DNA of 63,529 nucleotides from Treponema sp. (GTDB taxonomy: Bacteria > Spirochaetota > Spirochaetia > Treponematales > Treponemataceae), in the NCBI GenBank assembly GCA_024402505.1, contig JAKSTP010000002.1, forward strand, positions 1 to 63,529, in the 5' to 3' direction. The notes below the pieces were generated by a model. That model saw only the letters and a list, made by a program, of their open reading frames with translations. It made no database searches and was not told the origin of the DNA. Of this stretch, positions 1 through 7,863 are shown in pieces; within the stretch, counting starts at the first letter, position 1, and each line of letters begins with the position of its first letter. The position numbers and the translations under genes were made by a program.

Positions 1-69
1 TGGTTTCAAAAAGAAAAAGACTGAGGTTTAAATTCCTCCCATCAAATAGCAATTTGTGGGAATAGTAAA
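1..69. other. Left edge, no gene seen
   Basis: AT-rich sequence downstream of the small gene on the minus strand. I see no coding signal and no convincing terminator hairpin here. Confidence 0.4.
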
Positions 70-333
70 TCACCCTATTTTCTTCAGACTTCCACCAATT
101 CCATGATATGTTTCAACTGATAATAAATATTTTTCTTTAGTTTCATTATTGATAAAATAACACTGTATAAAATCTGGAAATATTTCATTTTCTAATATTT
201 CATTTATATTTATTATTGAACAAAAATAGTCTTTTTCTTCTAAAATTTGAGAATACTCTCCATTATCAAGTTTTTTTGCAAGATTCTCTAAAACTTCTAT
301 AAGATCTTCTTTTGTTCCTATCACCTCATACAT
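70..333 (-). CDS. Small acidic protein, possible immunity protein of a polymorphic toxin
   Basis: Encodes 87 residues starting MYEVIG and ending SLKKIG, rich in Glu, Ile and Asn, with no membrane segment. I do not recognise a family. The ATG at 333 overlaps the stop of an upstream reading frame as TAATG, and a GGTGG ribosome-binding site lies about 8 bases upstream, so I start here rather than at a TTG five codons earlier. The upstream frame looks like the C-terminal end of a toxin. A small acidic gene translationally coupled to such an end is the usual arrangement of an immunity gene. The role is inferred from position and composition only. Confidence 0.45.
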   Translation of the reverse strand: MYEVIGTKEDLIEVLENLAKKLDNGEYSQILEEKDYFCSIININEILENEIFPDFIQCYFINNETKEKYLLSVETYHGIGGSLKKIG

Positions 334-449
334 TATGGCACCACCCAATCAGGATTAGCATTTTTCATTATTATTTGATTTCCACCAACAATTTCCCATG
401 TATTTGGCATTCCTATAATTTCCCCCAAACTGGTAATGTAAATATAAAC
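333..449 (-). pseudogene. C-terminal remnant of a toxin-like protein
   Basis: Reading the minus strand into the stop at 335-333 gives about 38 codons of protein-like sequence (LGEIIGMPNTWEIVGG, then NQIIMKNANPDWVVP). It has no start codon or body: upstream the frame runs directly into the hairpin at 450-469 and the repeat element beyond it. The stop overlaps the ATG of the small gene downstream. I read this as the last piece of a polymorphic-toxin or Rhs-type C-terminus whose body was lost or displaced by the repeat. The toxin family is not recognised. Confidence 0.45.
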
Positions 450-469
450 GGCACCTTGTTCAAGGTGCC
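450..469. repeat. Hairpin GGCACCTTG/CAAGGTGCC, copy 1
   Basis: Perfect 9-bp inverted repeat with a 2-base loop. A near-identical hairpin lies at 602-621, so the pair brackets the 85-bp palindromic element between them. In the minus direction it is followed by GTTTATATTT, only weakly terminator-like. Confidence 0.6.
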
Positions 470-494
470 TTCTAAAGGTAATTGCCGCGAAAAA

Positions 495-575
495 AAGTGG
501 GACGCAGCAAAAAAATACACCGCGACCGTTTCTTCAGGGAGCGAGTGCATTTTTTTGCGTCGCTGGGACCCGCTT
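495..575 (-). repeat. 85-bp palindromic element, inverted copy
   Basis: This segment is the reverse complement, with a few mismatches, of the elements at 9782-9866 and 9962-10046. Shared blocks include AGCGGGTCCCAGCGACGC, CACTCGCTCCCTGA and GCTGCGTCCCACTTTT. The two arms of the element are themselves imperfectly complementary (GACGC-A-run on one side, T-run-GCTGCGTC on the other), so the transcript could fold into one long hairpin. No protein is encoded; the element looks like a non-autonomous, REP- or MITE-like repeat. Confidence 0.75.
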
Positions 576-601
576 TTTTTTGCGCGCTTAAAATTTTTGA
601 A

Positions 602-621
602 GGCACCTTATTCAAGGTGCC
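602..621 (-). terminator. Hairpin downstream of ychF, copy 2 of GGCACCTT
   Basis: Inverted repeat GGCACCTT/AAGGTGCC with a 4-base loop, starting 14 bases after the ychF stop on the minus strand and followed by TCAAAAATTTT. It probably terminates ychF. The same arm sequence is duplicated at 450-469. Confidence 0.55.
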
Positions 622-634
622 TCTATTTTTCGTG

Positions 635-1765
635 TTATACGTTGAACTTGAAGAACAAAACGTCGCCGTCCTGTACTACGTATTCTTTTCCTTCCTGGCG
701 GTACTTTCCGGCGGCCTTAATGGCGGCTTCTTCTTTGTACTGGCGAAGGTCGTCGATGGTGTAGGCTTCGGCGCGGATAAATCCTTTTTCAAAGTCAGTG
801 TGGATTACGCCGGCTGCCTGAGGTGCTTTGTCACCGTCGTGGATTGTCCAGGCGCGGCATTCATCAGGTCCACCTGTAAAGAAGGTGCGAAGTCCCATAA
901 GGTGATAAGCTTTTCTTGCAAGAACTGCAAGTCCGCTTTCTGTAAGACCAACGCTTTCCATAAAGTCTTTGCGGTCAGCTTCTTCTGTAATTTCAGCAAG
1001 GTCAGCTTCGAATTTTCCGCAGATTACAACAGTGTCGGCTTTTTCTTCCGCAGCGTATTTTTTTACGATTTCTACGTAGTTGTTTGTGCCACTTTCGATT
1101 GAATCTTCATCAACATTGGCAACGTACAAAGTTGGTTTCATTGTAAGAAGGAACATGTCTTTAATGGCAAGCTGTTCGTCGTCTGTAAGGTCTGCTGTAC
1201 GGGCACATTTTCCGTCCTGGAGCAAAGGTTTGATTTTTGCAACGGCAGAGTTGAATGGTGCCAGAGCTTTTTCTGCTTCTTTACCAAGTGCACGAACCTG
1301 TTTTACGTTCTTTTCTTCACGCTTTGCAATTGTGTCCAGGTCGGCCTGACAAAGTTCCCAGTTGATTGTAAGAATATCAGTTTCAGGATCAATTGGAGCA
1401 GCCTCGTTTGCATTGTCACGAACGTGCATGATATCAGGATTGTCGAAACAGCGTACAACGTGGGCAATTACGGAACACTCACGGATATTTGCAAGGAATT
1501 TGTTTCCAAGTCCTTCACCGTTTGATGCACCTTTAATAAGACCTGCAATATCAACAAATTTTACTGCAGTTGGAGTTTTCTTTTTAGGCTGGAAAATGCT
1601 TGCCATAAAATCAAGGCGTTCATCTGGAAGATCTACAATTCCAATGTTTGGATCGATTGTACAGAATGGAAAGTTTTCTGCAGAAGCAGGAGCCGATGTA
1701 AGGGCCGAAAAAATGGTTGATTTACCTACGTTTGGAAGTCCAACGATACCGCATTCAAGTGCCAT
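635..1765 (-). CDS. ychF: Ribosome-binding ATPase YchF (Obg-like)
   Basis: A 376-residue cytoplasmic P-loop NTPase of the Obg family that prefers ATP and associates with ribosomes. The G1 loop GLPNVGKS is at residues 9-16, the G3 motif DIAG at 72-75, and the NVDE motif typical of YchF replaces NKxD near residue 218. A TGS domain forms the last 85 residues (GFIRAEAYTIDDLRQYK). Length is normal for the family. The ATG at 1765 sits directly after a hairpin plus seven Ts, and the GAAGG in the 3' arm of that hairpin is the only ribosome-binding site. Confidence 0.96.
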   Translation of the reverse strand: MALECGIVGLPNVGKSTIFSALTSAPASAENFPFCTIDPNIGIVDLPDERLDFMASIFQPKKKTPTAVKFVDIAGLIKGASNGEGLGNKFLANIRECSVIAHVVRCFDNPDIMHVRDNANEAAPIDPETDILTINWELCQADLDTIAKREEKNVKQVRALGKEAEKALAPFNSAVAKIKPLLQDGKCARTADLTDDEQLAIKDMFLLTMKPTLYVANVDEDSIESGTNNYVEIVKKYAAEEKADTVVICGKFEADLAEITEEADRKDFMESVGLTESGLAVLARKAYHLMGLRTFFTGGPDECRAWTIHDGDKAPQAAGVIHTDFEKGFIRAEAYTIDDLRQYKEEAAIKAAGKYRQEGKEYVVQDGDVLFFKFNV

Positions 1766-1800
1766 AAAAAAATACCTTCAATAAATAATATTGAAGGTAT
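1766..1800 (-). terminator. Terminator of the GH2 gene overlapping the ychF ribosome-binding site
   Basis: On the minus strand an 11-bp perfect stem (ATACCTTCAAT/ATTGAAGGTAT, loop 7) is followed by seven Ts and then at once by the ychF ATG. It follows the GH2 stop by about 24 bases and looks like its intrinsic terminator. The 3' arm holds GAAGG, which is positioned as the ychF Shine-Dalgarno. Confidence 0.75.
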
Positions 1801-1824
1801 TTTATCATTTTTTGTTAGGTTTTT

Positions 1825-4800
1825 CTACTTTTCAAACCTGAACCATTTGAAATCAAAATCGCAGCCCGGCAGGAAAACAAAACTTACTTTATTCTGCCCC
1901 GTCACCTTTTCAATTTCAAAAGTACGTTCTTCGTAATCGTCAGTATGGGCAAACTCAATCACCTGGGTTCCCTGACTTCCATCAGCATTGAAGAACTTTA
2001 AGTTGATTGTATTGTTTGGTTTGTTAGACTTTCCGCAGATGGTAAGGCGGCCTGTACCTTCCGAAAAATCCATGGCCTTAAAATCAAGGTTTACGTTATT
2101 TCCAATGCCTTCAACAGCCTCGGCAGTTTTTGTAAATGTATCACCTACGATTGTGTCTGCATCCAGCGCCCGAAGTTTTCCGTAAGCCTTTGGACTTTGA
2201 GTAAAGCGGAATCCATGGCACACCAGTTCCAGATGGAAGAAAATGGAAATTGTATGCACACCAAAAAGGCGGCGGCTCAAAGTAAAAGCCTTTTCCGTAT
2301 AGGTGTTGTACTGATACTGGGCCTCAAAATTAGTATCCAGAAGACATTCACCATTTTCAGGAGTTCCATCCCACACTTCAAAACGGAAACTGTCATTAAA
2401 GCAGAACACCGGAATGTTGATTTCATCAGCACCATCAGGACCAAAATCCACCTTATCAAAGCTGATCCACATGTTTCCAAGGCCCCGGTTTGAAATACCA
2501 CCGGTAAATCCGTTTTTAGGCTTTTCTTTTCCGCTCCATCCTGTAAGACGGCAGGCTTCTACCATTTTATAAGGATTGAATTTTGGATTACCAACCCCTT
2601 CTACACTCATGTTAAGTTCAGAAAGAATCTCCGGATATTCCTGACCGTTATTAGCCGTGCATCGAAGAATAAATTTTCCGTCACTTACAGCCTTTATTTC
2701 TCCATCCCTTGTATCTTCTGAAACGGCAATTTCCACTGAATCACTTAAAACACTTTCTGGAAGCATTGGATTCCAGTCAATCTTTTTGTTAGTGGCATTT
2801 TCCGGAAGCACTTTTGCCTTAGCCTTAAGAACAGATTTTTCTTTTGTAAGAGTAACATCACCTTCCAAAGAAATCTCGATTTTGCGCACAGGCACTTCAG
2901 AAATCAGAGGTTTCACTGCATCAGGCACTTTTACATGAACAGCACCGTCCTTCCCAAATTCCAGCCCGTCTCCTTCAAGGCCTTCACTTACAGCGTAAAC
3001 TTTGAAAACAGAATCCTGTTTTGGTGAACGAACGATGGCACACATGCGGTTCGAAAACAGTTTCCTTACGTGAGCTCCACCGTTTTCCAAAGAAGGCACG
3101 TACTGTTCAAAATCAGTGGCATCTCCGTTATCCAAACTTACAAGTTCTGCATCTCCTTCCACCCTGATGGTAACGTAGTTTCGGGCATTGGCAACGTCAT
3201 ATCCATTTTTATCAACTGTCATTACATCAATAAAATGAAGGGCTTCCCGGCCAGTTCCATCATCTTTATAGGGAACACACTCTGCTTCAATTTTTACACG
3301 GACAGGATCTTCAAAGCTGTGAAGGATTTCTGTTGCCTTAAGTTCACCCTTTTCGTTGTAACCCAGGGCCTTCAGTTCACCTTTTTCGTATTTCACCTTC
3401 CAAAGTCCCGAAAGCATGGCTCCTTCATCATGATCTATAGGCTGCTTTCCAAGACTTTTTTCATTCAGCACCAGTTCCACAAAATCAAGATTTGAATAGA
3501 CCTTCACCTCAATTTCCTGGCCCACATTCCAGTCCCAGTAAGGCAGAATGTGAACAAAAGGTTTTGTATTTTTATAGGCCCACTCAGCTTTGTACATGTA
3601 AAAAGTGTCTTTTGGGAACCCGGCTGTACAAATCTGACCAAAATAACTTGATTTAGAAGTGTTGTTGTAAGGAGTTGGCTCACCAATATAATCCCATCCG
3701 GTCCAGATGTACTGTCCTGCACTGAAAGGAGCGTCCCTGTCGTTGGTAATAACTTTGTCGGTACTTTCGCAGCCCCAGGTGGTGGTACAGTTTCCAAGGC
3801 TTGAACACTGGCGGTCATCGTGGGTAACAAGACTCATGGACAGTGGGAAGTGATAGATTCCCCGGCTCTGAATGGTAGAACCGGTTTCGCTTCCATAGAT
3901 TTTCCACTCAGGATATTTTTCGTGATGTTCCTTGTAAAGCCGTTCAAGATAGTTGTAGCCCACCACTTCAATTTCTTTTGCACATTCCTGAGCACCTTCT
4001 CCCATCATGAAGTTTGATGCAAAGGTTACAAAACCGTTGGAATCGGGGTCATTTTTGCGTACATATTCTGCAAGTTTTTTTGTTACTTCAAGACCTTTTC
4101 CCACGTGACAGTCGTAGATTTCATTTCCAATGCTCCACATTATGAGGCTTGGGTGATTGCGGTCTTTTCTTACCCAGGAAACCGTATCTTTTTCGCAGTC
4201 AGATTCAAAATAGTTTGCATAATCGTAGGCGGTTTTATTCAGCTGCCACATATCAAAACTTTCATCATCAATAAGGATGCCCATTTCGTCGGCAAGATCC
4301 ATGAAGGCTTTGGAAGGTGGATTGTGAGAACAGCGTACAGAATTTACACCCATTTCCTGAAGTTTCATAAACTGACGGCGAAGTGCCTGAACATTAAAAG
4401 CTGCTCCAAGCCCCCCAAGGTCGTGATGCTGACAGGCTCCGTTCAGTTTAAGGTGACGGCCGTTCAGGAAAAAGCCCTGGTTTTTATCAAAAAGGATTGT
4501 TCTAAAACCAACATTCTGTTCCCATGAATCAAAAACAGTTTCGCTGCCAGAATTTTCTTCTCTTACAAGCAGGGTTTTCAAGCAGTAAAGCGAAGGATTA
4601 TCAACATCCCAAAGATCAGGCTTCTCTACCAGAACTTCAGCTGTGCTTTTATAAAGGGAACGCCCTTCAACTCCACCAAAATTCTTATAGGCATAACTGA
4701 TTTCTTCTTCCGTAAAGGCAGTGAGCTTTCCGCCGTCAAACTCCTTTACCAGAGTGCCGTCCTTTTTGCAAAGCTGGTGTCGCACAAAAACACGGCTTTC

Positions 4801-5403
4801 ACCTGATTCCGGTCTGTTTTCTTTTGAAAGTGCAGCTTCCGTTGAAACACAAAGTTTCCATTCCCCGGTAAGATTTCCCGCATTTACAGGAGAACATCTT
4901 ACATAAGTACCGTCGCTCACAAGAAAACTTTCCGGCGTATCAATAAGCCATACGTCCCGGAAAATACCTGCCCCTGAATACCATCGGGTGTTTGGACTTT
5001 GATAAACGGCAATCACATCAACTGTATTTTCACCAGCTTTCACTAGGCTGCTTACATCATATTCAAAAGTAGAATAACCGTAATGACATACACCAGCCGG
5101 TTTTCCATTTACAAAAACCCCTGAATTTGTGTAAACCCCTTCAAATCGCAGGGCAATGTGCCGTCCTTTTACCTCAGTAAGATTGAATTTCTTTGTGTAA
5201 AAACCCACACTGTCCCGGTACAAGGCTTTAGTATCACTGATCATCCAGTCATGAGGAATGTGAACCTGGTTGAAGGTCAAAGAGGACTTTTCATCAAAAA
5301 AATCCCTGGGTTTCAGATTCAAAACCGATCCGTCTTCTTTTTTCAGGCCCGTTTCAATCTTCTTTTCGGCAAACTGCCAGTTGCTGTTAAAAAGTGTCAT
5401 CAT
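1825..5403 (-). CDS. Large cytoplasmic GH2 glycosidase (beta-galactosidase-like) with C-terminal carbohydrate-binding region
   Basis: 1192 residues. A GH2 sugar-binding domain (about 1-170), an Ig-like domain and the TIM barrel follow in order. The acid/base Glu428 lies in SIGNEIYD and the nucleophile Glu506 in YGSETGS. A DUF4982/GH2 C5-type segment (about 620-800), a Big-type Ig domain near 840-920 and a CBM6-like beta domain at the end (about 930-1192) follow. GH2 enzymes hydrolyse terminal beta-galactosides or related beta-glycosides by a retaining mechanism. There is no signal peptide, so it should act inside the cell on imported oligosaccharides, although the accessory domains resemble those of exported enzymes. 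Exact substrate cannot be told from sequence. Confidence 0.85.
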   Translation of the reverse strand: MMTLFNSNWQFAEKKIETGLKKEDGSVLNLKPRDFFDEKSSLTFNQVHIPHDWMISDTKALYRDSVGFYTKKFNLTEVKGRHIALRFEGVYTNSGVFVNGKPAGVCHYGYSTFEYDVSSLVKAGENTVDVIAVYQSPNTRWYSGAGIFRDVWLIDTPESFLVSDGTYVRCSPVNAGNLTGEWKLCVSTEAALSKENRPESGESRVFVRHQLCKKDGTLVKEFDGGKLTAFTEEEISYAYKNFGGVEGRSLYKSTAEVLVEKPDLWDVDNPSLYCLKTLLVREENSGSETVFDSWEQNVGFRTILFDKNQGFFLNGRHLKLNGACQHHDLGGLGAAFNVQALRRQFMKLQEMGVNSVRCSHNPPSKAFMDLADEMGILIDDESFDMWQLNKTAYDYANYFESDCEKDTVSWVRKDRNHPSLIMWSIGNEIYDCHVGKGLEVTKKLAEYVRKNDPDSNGFVTFASNFMMGEGAQECAKEIEVVGYNYLERLYKEHHEKYPEWKIYGSETGSTIQSRGIYHFPLSMSLVTHDDRQCSSLGNCTTTWGCESTDKVITNDRDAPFSAGQYIWTGWDYIGEPTPYNNTSKSSYFGQICTAGFPKDTFYMYKAEWAYKNTKPFVHILPYWDWNVGQEIEVKVYSNLDFVELVLNEKSLGKQPIDHDEGAMLSGLWKVKYEKGELKALGYNEKGELKATEILHSFEDPVRVKIEAECVPYKDDGTGREALHFIDVMTVDKNGYDVANARNYVTIRVEGDAELVSLDNGDATDFEQYVPSLENGGAHVRKLFSNRMCAIVRSPKQDSVFKVYAVSEGLEGDGLEFGKDGAVHVKVPDAVKPLISEVPVRKIEISLEGDVTLTKEKSVLKAKAKVLPENATNKKIDWNPMLPESVLSDSVEIAVSEDTRDGEIKAVSDGKFILRCTANNGQEYPEILSELNMSVEGVGNPKFNPYKMVEACRLTGWSGKEKPKNGFTGGISNRGLGNMWISFDKVDFGPDGADEINIPVFCFNDSFRFEVWDGTPENGECLLDTNFEAQYQYNTYTEKAFTLSRRLFGVHTISIFFHLELVCHGFRFTQSPKAYGKLRALDADTIVGDTFTKTAEAVEGIGNNVNLDFKAMDFSEGTGRLTICGKSNKPNNTINLKFFNADGSQGTQVIEFAHTDDYEERTFEIEKVTGQNKVSFVFLPGCDFDFKWFRFEK

Positions 5404-5468
5404 AGATTTAGTCTACTCCACACTTTCGCCTTTATCTATGTAAAAACAACAGATTAATTGCATTTTTT

Positions 5469-5503
5469 TTGACATTTACAGCCAATCAAAATATAATTTT
5501 TCT
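5469..5503 (+). promoter_or_regulatory. Consensus promoter, predicted leaderless start at 5504
   Basis: TTGACA at 5469-5474 and TATAAT at 5492-5497 with a 17-base spacer form a perfect vegetative promoter. Counting six bases after the -10 puts +1 at 5504, which is the first base of the GTG start codon of the kinase gene. Confidence 0.8.
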
Positions 5504-7402
5504 GTGATTCTCGATAACCTTAGCATTCAATTACAATTTTCCGGTCTGGTTTTTCTTATTCTTCTCTATATTGACTACATGAATAAGCGCAATAAGGAAG
5601 AAAGATCATTTTTCCCTACATTAATGTTTATTCAGATGTTAAGTCTAGTTCTTGATATCGTTACAACTATTTTCTGTTTCAAACAAAACAGACTCATTTT
5701 GGAAGCACATCCTGTCTTTTGGTGGGTTCCTGAAACTTCATGGCACATGTACATAATTTCAACCCTGCTTTTTGCCACTCTTTTTACATTCCACATTATG
5801 GTCAATTCTGCAGGACGGGAAACTTTTGAAAACCATAAGGTTGCATCAATCTTCCGTATTGCAATTATTGCACTTGTTGTTCTTGATGCCATTTCTATCA
5901 TTTATTTTCCAATCACTTATGATGATTCTAAAATGCGTTACGCCTACATCTGGAGTTCAGGCTGCATAATTCACTCGGTAATCATGGTGTTTGTTTATTT
6001 TACTGCTGTTGGCTACATTTTTGTTTACCGAAAAAACTTGCACCGCATCCAGATTATCAGTATTTTTGGAGGCGTTATTTGTGTAGGTATTTTCGTAATC
6101 ATTGAACTGGTTTTTGAAGTTCTGGTTATGGGATTTGGAACTTCCGTACTTCTTTTCATCATCTATTTTGCGTGGGAAAACCCGGATATCCGGTTTATCA
6201 GTGAACTTTCCGTTGCAAAAGAGCAGGCCTTTGTTGCAAGCCAGGCTAAAACCGATTTCCTTGCTTCCATGAGCCACGAAATCCGAACTCCTATCAACGT
6301 TATTTCCGGCATGGGCGAAATGATTCTGCGTGAAAGTAACGAGGAACAGATTATTGAATACGCACGTAAAATCCAGGTTTCATCAAGATTCCTTCTTTCC
6401 CTTGTAAACGATATCCTTGATATTTCAAAAGTTGAAAACGGCAAGTTTGATATAAATCCTGTTAATTTCCAGGTAAAGCCCCTTTTAAATACAGTCATCA
6501 ACGATATTATGGACCGTGCCAAGGAAAAAGATCTTCTTATCTGTACCCATATTGATGAAAACATTCCGTCGGTTCTTTATGGTGATGATATCCGCATCCA
6601 GCAGATTATGAACAACCTTCTTACCAATGCCGTTAAATACACCGAAAAAGGGGAAGTTTCCTTTGAAATTGATTTTATTCGCGAAGGAGATACTGCTCTT
6701 TTGAAAGTTTCTGTTCACGACACTGGCATTGGCATCAAAGAAGAACATATCGACAAGATTTTTGAATCCTTCGGCCGTGTTCAGGATAAAAAGACCCACT
6801 ACATTCAGGGAACAGGCCTTGGTCTTCCAATCACAAAAAAACTTCTGGAAGATATGAATTCCAAGCTTAAGGTTCAGTCCACTTATGGCAAAGGATCCGT
6901 TTTCTTTTTTGATCTGCGCCTGAAAATTGTTTCTGACACACCAATTGGAAATATTTTTGAATCCGACAAAAAGAAGATTGAAAAACCTTTAGAAAAGTCT
7001 GGTCCATCTTTTGTAATTCCAGATGCACGAATTCTTGCAGTTGATGATAACGCTACAAATATTTTTGTTCTCCAGGCCATTTTGAAACGGCTCCGGGTTA
7101 AATTTGAAGGTGTTAATAGTGGAAAGGCAGCTCTTGAATCTCTGAAAGAAAACCATTACGACATGATTTTCCTTGATCACATGATGCCCGAAATGGATGG
7201 ACTTGAAACGCTACGCACTATGAAAGAAAGAGATCTTCTTCCGGCCGGCACTCCAGTTATTGCACTTACCGCCAATGCCGTTAGTGGTGCCCGTGAAACC
7301 TACCTTGAAGCAGGCTTCACTGATTATTTAAGTAAACCAATTGATCCGGAACGCCTTGAGGGAATTATCCTTAAGTACCTTCCGGAAGAACTGATTAAAT
7401 AG
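5504..7402 (+). CDS. Seven-TM hybrid histidine kinase with receiver domain
   Basis: 632 residues. Seven hydrophobic helices occupy about residues 10-225. They are followed by a HisKA dimerisation domain with the H-box SHEIRTP (His258), an HATPase domain with N box ([14 protein letters not shown]) and G boxes ([19 protein letters not shown]), and a receiver domain with AVDD and phospho-acceptor Asp558 in [11 protein letters not shown]. It should autophosphorylate His258 and pass the phosphate to its own receiver. No output regulator or Hpt lies beside it. The GTG start has no Shine-Dalgarno and coincides with the predicted transcription start; the next Met is 25 codons in and would cut the first helix. 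Confidence 0.9.
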   Translation: MILDNLSIQLQFSGLVFLILLYIDYMNKRNKEERSFFPTLMFIQMLSLVLDIVTTIFCFKQNRLILEAHPVFWWVPETSWHMYIISTLLFATLFTFHIMVNSAGRETFENHKVASIFRIAIIALVVLDAISIIYFPITYDDSKMRYAYIWSSGCIIHSVIMVFVYFTAVGYIFVYRKNLHRIQIISIFGGVICVGIFVIIELVFEVLVMGFGTSVLLFIIYFAWENPDIRFISELSVAKEQAFVASQAKTDFLASMSHEIRTPINVISGMGEMILRESNEEQIIEYARKIQVSSRFLLSLVNDILDISKVENGKFDINPVNFQVKPLLNTVINDIMDRAKEKDLLICTHIDENIPSVLYGDDIRIQQIMNNLLTNAVKYTEKGEVSFEIDFIREGDTALLKVSVHDTGIGIKEEHIDKIFESFGRVQDKKTHYIQGTGLGLPITKKLLEDMNSKLKVQSTYGKGSVFFFDLRLKIVSDTPIGNIFESDKKKIEKPLEKSGPSFVIPDARILAVDDNATNIFVLQAILKRLRVKFEGVNSGKAALESLKENHYDMIFLDHMMPEMDGLETLRTMKERDLLPAGTPVIALTANAVSGARETYLEAGFTDYLSKPIDPERLEGIILKYLPEELIK

Positions 7403-7410
7403 TAAGAAAA

Positions 7411-7686
7411 TTAGCCTTCAACGATGGCGATGATATCGTGCATTTTCAAAATCAGGTGATCTTCGCCGTCAATTTTTACCTGAGTTCCGGCATATTTATC
7501 ATACATGATGCGGTCTCCGGCTTTTACAGTCATTTTTACATCTTCAGTGCCAGGTCCAACATTTACAACTACTGCTGTCTGTGTTTTTTCCTGAGCTACT
7601 TCCGGAATAATAAGTCCACTGGCTGTTTTTGTTTCTGCTTTATCGTTTTTTACCAGTACGCGGTCTGCCAAAGGAATAAGTTTCAT
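7411..7686 (-). CDS. groES: Co-chaperonin GroES
   Basis: 91 residues, standard GroES length, beginning MKLIPLADRVLVK, with the mobile loop (TKTASGLIIPEVAQEK) that docks on GroEL and a C-terminal ILKMHDIIAIVEG. It caps the GroEL chamber in the cytoplasm. groEL is not adjacent; a separate groES is also found in T. pallidum. An AGAGGTGA ribosome-binding site precedes the ATG. No CIRCE (TTAGCACTC-N9-GAGTGCTAA) element is visible upstream, so HrcA control is not indicated. The gene ends 8 bases from the convergent kinase. Confidence 0.96.
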   Translation of the reverse strand: MKLIPLADRVLVKNDKAETKTASGLIIPEVAQEKTQTAVVVNVGPGTEDVKMTVKAGDRIMYDKYAGTQVKIDGEDHLILKMHDIIAIVEG

Positions 7687-7730
7687 TTATTTCACCTCTA
7701 AATTGATTAATATTGCTTATTTATACTATA

Positions 7731-7759
7731 AATTTATGAAAAACGGACCGTAAAGTCAA
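7731..7759 (-). promoter_or_regulatory. Possible groES promoter
   Basis: On the minus strand TTGACT (7759-7754), a 17-base spacer and TAAATT (7736-7731). The -10 is imperfect; TATAGT/TATAAA just downstream are alternatives. Confidence 0.4.
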
Positions 7760-7835
7760 GAAAAATGGAATTGCCTTCTTGCGCAAACTTATCTTCACAA
7801 TAAAACGAATCCACTATACAAATCTACTATATATA

Positions 7836-7844
7836 TGTTATACT
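7836..7844 (+). promoter_or_regulatory. Extended -10 promoter of the DUF763 gene
   Basis: TGtTATACT fits an extended -10 element. Predicted +1 is near 7851, leaving a leader of about 13 bases that contains the AGG of the ribosome-binding site. Confidence 0.5.
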
Positions 7845-7863
7845 AAATATTAGGTTTATAAAG

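Noticed and set aside
92..98. ThyX with a missing key residue
   Set aside because: The Arg at the third position after RHR is not the conserved serine; RHR-x7-S is intact (coordinates here are residue numbers of the thyX product).
482..1102. Plus-strand Phe/Val-rich frame antisense to ychF
   Set aside because: Shadow of the ychF coding strand and the palindromic element.
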